From the NCBI RefSeq assembly GCF_002259705.1, contig NZ_MWWT01000006.1, positions 61-63,203 on the forward strand: a stretch of 63,143 nucleotides of DNA. Direction: 5' to 3'. Each line of letters starts with the position of its first letter. Positions within the stretch are counted from its first letter, which is position 1. Positions 1 through 9,500 of this stretch are shown piece after piece. The stretch is from Alloscardovia macacae. GTDB lineage: Bacteria; Actinomycetota; Actinomycetes; Actinomycetales; Bifidobacteriaceae. Both the position numbers and the translations under genes were made by a program. The notes under the pieces are model-generated. The model was not told the DNA's origin and ran no database searches. It saw only the letters and a list, made by a program, of their open reading frames with translations.

Positions 1-361
1 AAAAAAATCGTGAAAGAATCCAATCAAAGACTCTTAAAATAATAAAAAATCAACGAAAAACAACTAAAAAGTCATTCAACGCACAAAAATAGACACTCAT
101 TAAACTCTTCCAAGTACCCATATACACGGGCGAGTATCACTGGCATTATCAAAACATAAAAAGTAGTACAAAACACGCTCTTGAGTTCTCAAACCACCAC
201 AACACAAACACACACAAACCACAAAAACTAAGAAAAAAGTGATTCATGCCGTATCAGGCAGCGAATAAAAACAATACACCACCACACCCACCCGGCGCAA
301 CCCACGGCGTGTCGCAAGCCATCACCTGCAGAAGCACGACACATCCATGCCCCGCTTAACC
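1..361. other. AT-rich non-coding stretch
   Basis: No credible gene, RNA or strong hairpin is seen in these bases. The composition is strongly A-rich and unlike most of the window. It may be decayed intergenic DNA belonging with the broken hydrolase that follows. Confidence 0.5.
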
Positions 362-632
362 CTAAAGCTTCTCGGCAAAGAATCCGCGTATCGCCTCCGA
401 TGCCTCATCCACGAACGGATACAGGTCATACATGTCGAAGTGGCTCGCTTCTGTCACTTCCACCCACTGCTTAGTCTCACTACGCGCTGCGTCGAAAATC
501 TCACGCGAGGCTGGCTTACTCCACGCATTTTCCGCGTGCACTGTAGTAGTACTGCGCACCCTCCTCGAAGGCCCGCGGCTGGAAGTCAGATACACAGCTG
601 TCCGGCGAGGCGTAGGCCAGGTCGTCGTTCAT
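362..632 (-). pseudogene. Remnant of an alpha/beta hydrolase (C-terminal part, frameshifted)
   Basis: Read on the minus strand, the last ~45 residues (WSKPASREIFDAA, then ASHFDMYDLYPFVDEA) resemble the C-terminus of alpha/beta hydrolases of the YcjY/dienelactone-hydrolase type, where the catalytic His lies in a 'xSHFDLYD' motif. An upstream piece in another frame (starting MNDDLAYASPD and reaching GAQYYYSARGK) fits the segment just before it in the family, so at least one frameshift lies near base 550. The nucleophile-Ser half is absent. I infer a decayed gene; the assignment rests on motif memory. Confidence 0.55.
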
Positions 633-789
633 AACGTTACGTTCTGTATCATGGTATGTCCTTTTTCGTAGGTCAATTCATCCGATAGCTTCTACATTAC
701 GACCACGTTGCCGGTCTTTAGAGAAGATGACAGAGGACACACGCGCTTTTCTTCTTCCGCGCGTGGAGGTAGACTATGTAACGTTTGAA

Positions 790-807
790 CATGTGCATAT
801 GCACATG
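790..807. promoter_or_regulatory. 18-bp perfect palindrome upstream of tRNA-Pro
   Basis: A perfect palindrome (CATGTGCAT and its complement) ends ten bases before the tRNA-Pro gene. It overlaps the region where the tRNA promoter should lie, so it could be an operator or only chance symmetry. No protein is assigned. Confidence 0.3.
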
Positions 808-817
808 GGAGAATAAT

Positions 818-891
818 CGGGCTATAGCGCAGCTTGGTAGCGCGCCTCGTTCGGGACGAGGAAGTCGCGGGTTCAAATCCCGCTAGCCCGA
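818..891 (+). tRNA. tRNA-Pro (anticodon CGG)
   Basis: A complete cloverleaf is visible. The acceptor stem CGGGCTA pairs with TAGCCCG. The anticodon arm CCTCG-TTCGGGA-CGAGG gives anticodon CGG, and the T arm contains GGTTCAAATCC. The discriminator is A at 891 and CCA is not encoded. It stands alone on the plus strand. Confidence 0.95.
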
Positions 892-956
892 CTTTGTGAT
901 GTCTCAGGGGATATGTCCGTTTGGAGTGCCCCTATGATATATTTTCTTTTACCAGT

Positions 957-994
957 ACCGGCTCGCCATATTTACGGATATGGTCAGAGCCGGT
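957..994. other. Long imperfect hairpin
   Basis: ACCGGCTC (957-964) pairs with GAGCCGGT (987-994), with an inner partial pairing of CATAT and ATATG. No T-run follows on either strand, so an intrinsic terminator is not well supported. Function unknown. Confidence 0.35.
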
Positions 995-1042
995 CGTCGT
1001 ATCTGCACGAGTATGAACGTAGCTCTTCTTCGACATGCCAAA

Positions 1043-1083
1043 GATGGGTTTAGCTGTACGCTACAGCGCCAGCTAAACCCATC
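1043..1083 (-). terminator. Hairpin after the zinc-ribbon membrane protein gene
   Basis: A 14-bp stem GATGGGTTTAGCTG / CAGCTAAACCCATC with a 13-nt loop lies 18 bases past the stop of the minus-strand gene. The T-run after it on the minus strand is only TTT, so termination is likely but not certain. Confidence 0.55.
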
Positions 1084-1100
1084 CTTTCCAGCATCCTATA

Positions 1101-3563
1101 TCAGTTTGAATCATCAAACTTTATAGTGAGCTTATCCCCATCGATAGCATAGCTACCACTGACGTTAATGTACCGCGAATCCTCGCCAGATACCCAGTCA
1201 TCAGTGAAGAGCTTACGTTCATAGGTCACCTTCGCTTCAGCATATGCTGAGGTGTAGTCTCTGGAGAAAGTACCTGAAGGACCGTTACTATTCAGAGTGA
1301 TCTCCGGATAATCTACTATACTCCACGAGATATTCCTGTAATCCTCTTCACTCCCGAAGTACGTATACAGACGGAATGGGCAGCCCTCAGGAGCTACCGC
1401 CGTAGACTGAGCACAGGAATCCAGCTTCTCATGGATAGCTTTATTTATCTCTTCAAGCACCGTACTCTTCGTTTTTACTTCAAGCACCTGCCCGCGAGCA
1501 TCGATTTGTGCAGCTATTTCTGTCACAGGCTTCGCCTCAAGGTACTTCGTCTCTGCAAAATCTATAGTGTATTTACCTGGATATACTTTAAGCCTTAGTT
1601 CTCCATCAGGTGTGGTGGAGTTCTTTTGACTAACCGGCACCCCGTTTACTGTAATGCCACTCTTTACAGAAGACGTTATGCTCAGTTCTTTCAATTCTGG
1701 GACACTAAGAATCCAGTTCTTAAAGAAGAGATACTTATTCCCCTCAGACATCAAGTGCAGATCACTTTCATATGTCTGCCCATCGATGTTAAACGCATAA
1801 CGGATATCAGCAGTATCACTATTCTCGAAGAACACTTCCTTAATCTGTACATGGGAGATAGTCGTATTCTCGCCTTTTGCAGCCGCATCCGTAAGAAGCA
1901 CTCGCTTATCCTTATCCACCTGCGGATCTGCGATGGCACTTGCCTCATCATAATGCCCCGCTGAGATAGCAGCCAGATACTTTTCCGCTACCACTCTCGG
2001 GCTAAACACTGTATCATTCAGTATTCTTACCGCACCCGCTCCCGCAGCTATAAGTACTAAGAGCACGCATGTAAGAATAATGATGAGCTTCGTCTTTTTA
2101 CTCATCGTCGTAGCCTTATGAAGGGATTCTTTTACACCTTGTTCGACATGAGCACGCTGTGCTGGGTCTACGACCGCTGGAATAACTACCCTAGCTAGGA
2201 CTTCTATGGCGAATATCCACAGCATAACGAGGAGGACATGCCACAGTTCCACCCCCGCGCTAACTCCAGACATCATAGGTATAGTCACTTCTATATGCAT
2301 ATAAAGAGCCAGAACGATTATCCAGATAATCCCTCCTGCCACAGGAGCTTTCCAGACCTGAGACCATGCTCGTTCTTCCTCATTTAGTGTATGGCGTAAT
2401 GCAAGCCTATATGCGAGAGCCAGAGTCAGAATGACCATGCCGAGCACCATCAGCCACATCCACCATGGGCCGTTAAAAGCTGTCAGGTTACCCGAGGCTA
2501 CACCAAGTCCTGATGCAGTCAAAGAACCACCTGTGGAAAGTGCAAATACCGCTGATGCTAGTACCGGCCACACGAGCAGAAAAGCTACGAAGGAAACTCC
2601 CAGACCTATCTGTGTAGCCATCACTATTATCCCCACACCTGATAGAAGCAGAGCGTATGCTCCAGCCGCAAGCGCGAACTCTAGAACAGTGCGTACAAAA
2701 CTTAAGCTTCCTCCCAGCTTCGCCGTAACCCCAGTAAGGTCAGGCTTCTTCTCGGATGAGTACATAATAGCGAGAAGATGTCCGAGAGACGCTCCGAGCG
2801 CAGCAGTAAAGACAGCCATCATAAACGTACGGAAGGTAGCTCCACTCAGCGTAACACTTGCTGAATAGGCAGATACGGATGTACCTGTGCACACAGTGAT
2901 GAGAACATATACCACACCACTGATAAGTGCAGACAAGCCTATGTTCAGCAACCGGCCCCACTTCATCGTTTCGACATTTTTACGTGCATACTTATATGCC
3001 CCATATGCGCAGCCCACCACCAGTGCGATGCCTACGAGAGATAGCGGGAACAGTATGTTTACCTGCATACCTAAATTCTGTCCGAAGACAGATCCTCCTG
3101 CCGAAGCAGCATAAGAGCCTGAAATTCCTGCAGTAAAAATAAATCCAAAAACTACGAGAAAAACGGTCTGAGAACTCATACCCGATGCATACGAAAATAC
3201 AGACGATATTCCAGACGCATTTACTAAACGATTCACAGGATTGCTGCTCTGCGATAAAGTAGCGACCTGAGACATGAGTACTATCACAGTAATGAGTGTG
3301 ACAGCTAATGCAGCGCCTATGCCGATGCCAGCAGACATCCCCGCCGAGCGCAGATTCTTCTGAAAAGCCGCACTTTCCCATACTTTTTTCACGTCTACAG
3401 CTGGTCGAGCTACGCGCTCAGAAGCCATAGGAGGAGCCGTACTTCCTTCATTATTCTGAGGAGCACCCCCCACGAACGTGGATTCCATAACTAGCGGTGT
3501 ATGACATACCGGACACTCTCGCATGTCCGCAGTCACTTGCGCGCCACAGTGTGAGCACACCAT
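1101..3563 (-). CDS. Zinc-ribbon multi-spanning membrane protein with TcaA-like C-terminal domains
   Basis: Function not established. The ATG at 3563 is chosen because AGGAA precedes it at good distance and the zinc ribbon begins at once; a longer reading adds 24 basic residues without a clear RBS. The 820-residue product starts with CSHCG...CPVCHTP, two Cys pairs typical of a zinc ribbon. About ten hydrophobic segments follow (roughly residues 70-470), then a last transmembrane helix near 490-510. The extracytoplasmic part looks like the NTF2-like and peptidoglycan-sensor-like domains of TcaA/YvbJ proteins (AEKYLAAISAGHYDEA, then TVNGVP...LKVYPGKYTI). I infer a cell-envelope protein; the multi-span middle is unusual for TcaA. 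It is monocistronic. Confidence 0.6.
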   Translation of the reverse strand: MVCSHCGAQVTADMRECPVCHTPLVMESTFVGGAPQNNEGSTAPPMASERVARPAVDVKKVWESAAFQKNLRSAGMSAGIGIGAALAVTLITVIVLMSQVATLSQSSNPVNRLVNASGISSVFSYASGMSSQTVFLVVFGFIFTAGISGSYAASAGGSVFGQNLGMQVNILFPLSLVGIALVVGCAYGAYKYARKNVETMKWGRLLNIGLSALISGVVYVLITVCTGTSVSAYSASVTLSGATFRTFMMAVFTAALGASLGHLLAIMYSSEKKPDLTGVTAKLGGSLSFVRTVLEFALAAGAYALLLSGVGIIVMATQIGLGVSFVAFLLVWPVLASAVFALSTGGSLTASGLGVASGNLTAFNGPWWMWLMVLGMVILTLALAYRLALRHTLNEEERAWSQVWKAPVAGGIIWIIVLALYMHIEVTIPMMSGVSAGVELWHVLLVMLWIFAIEVLARVVIPAVVDPAQRAHVEQGVKESLHKATTMSKKTKLIIILTCVLLVLIAAGAGAVRILNDTVFSPRVVAEKYLAAISAGHYDEASAIADPQVDKDKRVLLTDAAAKGENTTISHVQIKEVFFENSDTADIRYAFNIDGQTYESDLHLMSEGNKYLFFKNWILSVPELKELSITSSVKSGITVNGVPVSQKNSTTPDGELRLKVYPGKYTIDFAETKYLEAKPVTEIAAQIDARGQVLEVKTKSTVLEEINKAIHEKLDSCAQSTAVAPEGCPFRLYTYFGSEEDYRNISWSIVDYPEITLNSNGPSGTFSRDYTSAYAEAKVTYERKLFTDDWVSGEDSRYINVSGSYAIDGDKLTIKFDDSN

Positions 3564-3763
3564 GAGCGTTCCTTTCTCTCTGACGGCATACACGAGCATC
3601 CTCACTCTTTTCCGTACTATCCTCATACCCCTCATCAGGTATGCCTCCAGTACAGAAAACGAGCATCAGCATAGACGCTCGGTACACCGTTACCCTGTTT
3701 TCTTCCTCACCTCCCAGTGTAGCATTATATGAACTCCTCACCCGCCCATTCCACACAGACTCC

Positions 3764-3842
3764 AGTAAGCTGTAAATCATCTGATGCATGGCATCTTTTA
3801 CACCCCGAAAACCGACCATAATGAGATGATTTACAGCCAACG
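3764..3842. repeat. Inverted-arm palindrome, type C, 37-nt spacer (solitary copy)
   Basis: Left arm core TGTAAATCATCTGA (3771-3784) and right arm TGAGATGATTTACA (3822-3835) pair apart from one base, with partly matched outer flanks. The spacer (3785-3821) is 37 nt, the same length as the copies at 22.4 and 22.8 kb. The copy lies between the 3' end of the metal permease gene and the 5' end of the zinc-ribbon gene. It combines the A-type base at one covarying position with the B-type base at another, and both arms changed together. Confidence 0.75.
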
Positions 3843-3849
3843 CCTCTCT

Positions 3850-4749
3850 TCAGCGCCCCACCTTCCCCACACGCGCCTTCCCCGCACGCACCTTCCCCAC
3901 ACGCACCAGCCGCACGAGCACCCCATGCCGAGGAGCGGCCAGCCACGCCAGAGCGAAAATTGACGTCAGAAGGCAGACGATGGTCGCGCCCGTAGGAAGG
4001 TCGAGCGCCCAGGACAGGTAGATGCCCACGAAGCTCGCGCCCACCGAAAGCCCGGCCGCCACGGCCATCATAGGAACGAGCCGGTTCACGAGCAGCCGAG
4101 CGGTGGCCGCGGGCGTGACGAGGAGGGCGAGAACGAGGACATTGCCCACGGTCTGCACGGCGAGGACCACGGCCAGTGCCACAGACGCGTACAGGATCAC
4201 GTCCATGAGCAGAACCGGAATGCCCTGCGCGCGCGCCGTCTCGCGGTCCAGCGTCACCGCCACGAGCTCCTTGCGGAAGAAGCTCACCACCCCCACCACG
4301 AGCACAGATCCCACGAGCAGATACGGGATATCCTCCGCCGGCACGCCCGTAATAGAGCCAAAGAGGAAGTCCTGGAGCGAGCCCGCGTAGCCGGCAGCAC
4401 GCGAGATCACCACCACGCCGATGGCGAAGGCGCCCACGAACAGCACGCCGATGATGGAATCTTCCTTCAGCCGACGGTTCTGGGACAGCAGCGCCACAAG
4501 CACAGCAGTCAGGATACCTGCCACCGCGCCGCCGAGTACGAGCGAGCCCCCGAAGACGAACGCGACCGCCAGCCCCGGGAAGACCGCGTGCGCCACGGCA
4601 TCGCCGATGAACGCCATACCGCGTAGCACCACGTGCGTGCCCACCACCGCGCAGACGAGCGCGCTCACCGCGGCGACGAGCAGCGCGCGCGGCAGAAAGG
4701 CGAGCGCCGGATTCGTCAGGTCCATGAGAAATTCTGAGAAGCTCAGCAT
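3850..4749 (-). CDS. Anchored-repeat-type metal ABC transporter, permease
   Basis: Integral-membrane subunit of an ABC-3 (ZnuB/TroC-like) importer for Zn or Mn. Eight or so hydrophobic segments are visible, with the family signatures VLRGMAFIGDAVAHAVFPG and, later, GNVLVLALLVTPAATARLL. The ATG at 4749 is preferred over the one at 4755, because AGGA lies six bases before the former and directly abuts the latter; either start lies within 12 bases of the ATPase stop. The C-terminus carries a repetitive basic tail (VGKVRAGKARVGKVG) unlike typical permeases. It is the last gene of the operon; the metal itself is not readable from sequence. Confidence 0.88.
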   Translation of the reverse strand: MLSFSEFLMDLTNPALAFLPRALLVAAVSALVCAVVGTHVVLRGMAFIGDAVAHAVFPGLAVAFVFGGSLVLGGAVAGILTAVLVALLSQNRRLKEDSIIGVLFVGAFAIGVVVISRAAGYAGSLQDFLFGSITGVPAEDIPYLLVGSVLVVGVVSFFRKELVAVTLDRETARAQGIPVLLMDVILYASVALAVVLAVQTVGNVLVLALLVTPAATARLLVNRLVPMMAVAAGLSVGASFVGIYLSWALDLPTGATIVCLLTSIFALAWLAAPRHGVLVRLVRVGKVRAGKARVGKVGR

Positions 4750-4760
4750 AGTCATTCCTT

Positions 4761-5555
4761 TTATTCCTTTCCGTCTTTTCCCCGCAGCCCGAGCGCCCCA
4801 AGCAGGGGATTCGTCTCGCGGATCTGGAAGGTATCCATCCACACGTCCACACCCACTTCGCGCAGCTCGTCCGGCGTTCCGGCTGCCCGCACGCGTTCGC
4901 GGATGAGGTAGAGCCGGTCGCACTGGTCGAGCGCGGAGATGAGGTCGTGCGTGGTCATGAGGACCGCACAGCCTTCACGCGCGAGCCCACGGAAGAGGTC
5001 GTTCAGCAGCTCCTGCGTGGGCATGTCGAGCCCGGTAAACGGCTCGTCGAGCAGGAGGATGTCCGGGCGCAGCACGAGTGCGCGCGCCACGAGAACGCGC
5101 TGCTTCTGCCCGCCTGAGAGTTCGCCGAGCGGACGGCTCGCCAGATGCGTGACGTCTGCGCGGCGCATGGCTTCTTCCACCGCTTTCTGATGCTCGAGTT
5201 TCGCGCGTCGTCCGAATCCGAGTATGCCCGTCAGACCGCTGACCACCGTTTCGCGCACGGTGATGGGAAAATCCCACGCGAATTCGTGGCGCTGCGGCAC
5301 GTATCCCACGCGCGTGCGAACGGTGCGCGCGTCGAGCGGCACGCCGTACGCGCTCATTCCGGCGGTCGAGTGCGGAATGAGTCCGAGGATAGACCGGATG
5401 AGCGTAGTCTTTCCCGCGCCGTTCGGGCCGATGAGCGCGACGAATTCGCCCGCGTGCACATGCAGGCTGACGTCGTCGAGAATGTGCCGTCCGCCGAGCG
5501 TGACGTTCAGGCAGCGCACGTCGAGCGCGTGATGCGCATGGCTGTCGTTATGCAT
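4761..5555 (-). CDS. Anchored-repeat-type metal ABC transporter, ATP-binding protein
   Basis: Nucleotide-binding subunit (264 aa) that powers metal import through the adjacent permease. Walker A is GPNGAGKTT (about residues 43-51), the signature is LSGGQKQR and Walker B is ILLLDEPFTGLD, followed by the switch His in MTTHD. The N-terminus is His-rich (HNDSHAHHAL), which fits a metal system. It overlaps the upstream surface-protein gene by 8 bases and is followed directly by the permease, so the four genes from 11.5 to 3.85 kb read as one operon. Confidence 0.9.
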   Translation of the reverse strand: MHNDSHAHHALDVRCLNVTLGGRHILDDVSLHVHAGEFVALIGPNGAGKTTLIRSILGLIPHSTAGMSAYGVPLDARTVRTRVGYVPQRHEFAWDFPITVRETVVSGLTGILGFGRRAKLEHQKAVEEAMRRADVTHLASRPLGELSGGQKQRVLVARALVLRPDILLLDEPFTGLDMPTQELLNDLFRGLAREGCAVLMTTHDLISALDQCDRLYLIRERVRAAGTPDELREVGVDVWMDTFQIRETNPLLGALGLRGKDGKE

Positions 5556-6558
5556 GTTCCACTTCCTTTCTGGCCAATTCCTCCTCTTTTTTCATCGCGC
5601 GAGCGCGCACTGCTGCGAGCGCGAGTCTCGCCACGATGAAGACTGCACAGATGCCGCCGATGAGGAACGTGGTGATATTCGATGAGGATGTTTCACGTGA
5701 AACATGAGTGTCGTGCGCTTCCGGCTTCGACTCGGGCTGAGACTGCGTGGAGGCATCCGCCAGCGACGCCGCCTGCACGCCGAACGCATCCTGCGCTGGC
5801 GTGGAGTCTCCCACAGCGAAGCGGAGCGTGGAGCTCGCGCACTGCGTGCCATTCGTTCCGCTTCCATCCGTCGTCTTCGCGCAGAACCGCACTGGAAGGG
5901 CGTAGATGCCGGCTGCACTGAACGCCCAGTTCGCATGGACGTGCATGTTCACGTCTACCCAGACGTCCTGCGAGGTCTGCACACCCACGCCCGGTACGAG
6001 GAAGCGCGGCGCATCAAATGTCCCTTCCTGCACGAAGAGAGCCATGCGCCCACCTGCGCTCACTGCCGGCCCAGACGCTGCACCGAGAGTCATCGTGGCA
6101 CCGCGGTCCATCACACTGCTGGCCGCAGGATCCTGCGTATTCCAGCCAAGCCATACGACGTCCGGATTTTGCGTCTGCGGGATGACCCACCAGCGCTCTC
6201 CTGCCTGAGCACCGAGCTGCGCATACTCTTCGCCACTTGGCACGTCGAGCTGTGCGGCGTCCTTCACTCGGAAGACCACATCCTCTGCGCGCCTCCAGAC
6301 AGGCTCAGCACCCGAATCGTCGCGCACATACACGCCCCACCGACCATCTACCACTTTCGGACCGAGGTCAGCGTGGCCCACGTCGAGTACTGTCTTCTCC
6401 GCGGAGATCTGCTCACTGGAGCTGACTGTCTGGTCGAGTTCGTCCGCATGAGCGCCCGGTAGCGCGCCACACACGAGCGCCGCTGCCACTACTCCAGCCA
6501 CCGCGAGCGCACCCCACGCCCACGCCTGCTTCACATTTTTCATCATCGTCGTCATCAT
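5548..6558 (-). CDS. Surface-anchored repeat protein of the metal ABC operon (choice-of-anchor M type)
   Basis: The product (336 aa from the ATG at 6558) has an N-terminal signal segment (KQAWAWGALAVAGVVAAALVCG), one actinobacterial anchored-repeat domain (from VVDGRWGVYVRDDSG through PDVVWLGWNTQDP to HVHANWAFSAAGIYALPVRF) and a C-terminal transmembrane helix with a charged tail (FLIGGICAVFIVARLALAAV). Such proteins accompany one class of actinobacterial metal ABC transporters and probably act on the outer face. The ATG overlaps the upstream stop as ATGA and AAGGA sits just before it; the ATG at 6555 is an alternative. A perfect parS-like site lies inside the coding sequence. Confidence 0.75.
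   Translation of the reverse strand: MMTTMMKNVKQAWAWGALAVAGVVAAALVCGALPGAHADELDQTVSSSEQISAEKTVLDVGHADLGPKVVDGRWGVYVRDDSGAEPVWRRAEDVVFRVKDAAQLDVPSGEEYAQLGAQAGERWWVIPQTQNPDVVWLGWNTQDPAASSVMDRGATMTLGAASGPAVSAGGRMALFVQEGTFDAPRFLVPGVGVQTSQDVWVDVNMHVHANWAFSAAGIYALPVRFCAKTTDGSGTNGTQCASSTLRFAVGDSTPAQDAFGVQAASLADASTQSQPESKPEAHDTHVSRETSSSNITTFLIGGICAVFIVARLALAAVRARAMKKEEELARKEVEHA
5689..5704. promoter_or_regulatory. parS site (ParB-binding centromere-like site)
   Basis: TGTTTCACGTGAAACA is a perfect 16-bp palindrome identical to the widely conserved bacterial parS consensus. It lies within the coding sequence of the anchored-repeat protein, where parS sites are commonly found. Two more identical sites are in the window. 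Confidence 0.9.
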
Positions 6559-9500
6559 TCCTTCCCTTTCTCTCCTGCTTTTCCTGCCAGGCACGTCACC
6601 AGCGAGCGCGCATTAAAGCGCATCATGTCCACATAGGTGGGAGCGCGCTCGTCGAGAGTATCTCCATACAGCGGGCACACCGCTACGCCATTTTCCGCCG
6701 CCACGGTCTTCAGCACGGACCGCATACGCGCCAGCTGCGGCTCGAGAAAGACTGCGGGGATTTTGAGGTCACGCACGGTGGCAGTCAGCTTTTTGCGGTC
6801 TTTGAGCGACGGCTCGGTAGCTGGGTTTGGCGTGACGAATCCGGCCACGCTCAGACCGTACGCGTGTGCGAGGTATCCATATGCGTCGTTCGTCGTGACG
6901 AGCTGGCGGCGGCTTTCGGGAATCTTTGCGAGTGTAGAAGAGACCTCTCCATCTAGCTTCTCCAGTTCGCTCAGATACCGTGCAGCATTCGCCCGGTACT
7001 CGTCCGCATGAGCAGGGTCGCGCATTACGAGTGTCTCGCGGATGACTTTCACATAGGCCGCTGCATTATGCACGTCATGCCAGAGATGTGGATCTATCTG
7101 CCCATGGACGTGCTTTCCCAGCACTGCTTGAGGGAGCATATAGACTTCGGATCCGAGCGATGCGATAAAGCGGTAATTGGCTGACGATGGCACCTGCGTG
7201 AGCGTGCGCGCCGGCACATCCACGAGGACGTCGTCGAGCGAAAACGCGGCCATACCGCTCACGGACGCAGCGCCCGGCACTCCAGCAGCAGACACTGGCA
7301 GGCTGCCGTCCGCGCGCGTATCCGCCATGAGCGTCAGACGTCGCGCGGCGAGGTCCACGGTCAGGTCGGCGTGCGCTTCAGACAGCATCTGCCGTCCGAG
7401 CGAGCGCGCTACCTCAGCCGTATTCACGCCCACCGCGCATACGAGATCGCCCTCGCCCAGCTCCACGGGCCGCGCGTCCGGCGTCACCCGCAGGCGCGCC
7501 TTCGCGTGGATGGTATAGACGCCCGGCTTCGTGAACGCCCAGCTCATGTGCTGATGCGCGTCTGCCGGCAGAACGGTCGTATCTTTCGCATACCCGTCCG
7601 CCGGCTGGAAGCCGTCCGCGGACGAAAAGCTTACTTCCGGCGCGCCGAACGTGGTCGTCACATATCCGGCGGCCTGGCCAGGGCCCTTCACAGACGTGAC
7701 CTGCAGATCTATCTGTGAAGAGCGCGTGGCGCCGAGTTCAGCGCCCTGACCTGCCACCCGCATCCCCAGCCACACCGTGTCCAGCGCGCGGTCTTCCACG
7801 AGGGGAAGCACCGTAGCGCCCACTTTCGTAGCCTCTTCCGCAAGGGATACGGAGGTCGCGCTCCTCGGCAGATTTGCATCCAGCGCGCGGATGAGCGCAT
7901 GCTGCTCGAGGAGAAGATAATTCGTAAACGCCACGTCCGCGTACGCCACGTCGCGGATGGCCCGCAGAGACGGCTCCCAGCTATGCGGATCGGCACCGTT
8001 CGGGATGAGCTGGCTGACCTTCGCGCGGCTTCCGGCCACGTGCCGCGCGAGGTCCGCGAGGATGCCCGTAGTCGTGACCACGTTCAGCTGACGCGTGCCG
8101 TCTGCTTCTGCTCGCGCTTCTGGGCCAATTCCACCGCATCCTGCGAGCGTCACCATCATGCACGCGGCCGTGAGGGCGGCGAGGGCTGGGCGGGCCGCTC
8201 GGCGCGTTCGCATCGAACGGTTCGGCAGAGCCGTTCGCGCTGCTCGGCCTGCTCGCCACGAAAGTGCGATGCCGAGCAGGAGCAGAAGCGTCGCTGCGAG
8301 CGCGACCGCCCGCACATCCACGCCCGTATCCGCCAGTCCACCTGCACCAGAGCCCGGAAGAGCACACGCAGTGCCATCCGCGCGCTGACCCACAGTCTGC
8401 TGAACCATCGGACGGCCACGCTCGCCTTTCGCGCCCGTGAGGGTGAGGCCGGCTGCAGCTGCCGTGGCAACCGTCGAGCGCGCCGAACTACCCGAAAGAG
8501 CCCCGAAGCCGCTGCCCTGCAAAGCCACACCCGTAGGCGTCACGCTCATGCGCAAAGTCACGCGGTACGTCCCCGGCTGAGTGAAGACCCAGTTTTGATG
8601 GGCATGCGTGTGCGCAGGTAAGACGTACTGCGATCCCGGCCCATCGAAGACATGCGTGCCCACGCCACCTCCGAGAGCCCCGGAAGTAAAGACCGCGAAG
8701 CGACCCGGTCCAGAAACTGACTCGAGACTGAAGGTCACGCCGCCGCGCGTACCGGACACTACCTCCGGGCGCTGCGAGTTCATACCGAGCCACGGCACTC
8801 CTGCCACCTGCGTGGAGGAAATGGCCCAGACAGTGCTTCCCGGCGAGGCCACGAAACTGAGCGCAGACGGAGCTGTGAGCTGTGCACGGTTTCCGAGCGC
8901 GAAGGTCAGTGACTGTGGATCGACCCAGCGGCCGCCTGCGGAGTCATTCTTCACGCGCGCCACGAGAGTGCCGTTTTCTATGGCAGGGCCGAGATCATAG
9001 TGACCGTCTGAGGCATTTCCTCGGGCGTTCGGCCCCACGGTGAAGGTGAGCGTCGTGCGCGCGGTATTCGGCGGAGCGCCGGAGCTCGAGCCACCTCCAG
9101 AACCTGTCGAAGCGCGTGCGGCGAGCGCGCGAGCTTCCGCTTCCGTGGCTTCGCGTGTGATGGTCACCGGCCGGCATTCGCTCGGATCGGCTATCTGCTG
9201 CTGGGACGGCTGCCCCTGCTGGCCTGGCTGAGGCTGTGCCGACTGGCTCTGCTCATCCTTCTGCTTCTCCTCGCTCGGCTGCGGCGTATCCTTCTTTACC
9301 GCGTACTTCTGAGCAAACTCCTCGCCGCACGCCTTGCGTATAGCGGCATTCCCCACGGCGTAGTACACGTCGTAGTAATCGTACGCGAAGCTGCGCAGAC
9401 CTGACTCTGGCGTGTGCGAGACCTCGTAGGAGTAGCTGGCTTTATGGATGCCTGGCTTACTAAAGCTCGTGGCAAGGTGCCGGTGCGTCGGTGAGGAGAA

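Noticed and set aside
3725-4852. Long arginine/glycine-rich open frame on the minus strand across the metal permease gene
   Set aside because: It is an overlapping frame produced by high GC at third codon positions; the permease frame has clear family motifs and RBS.
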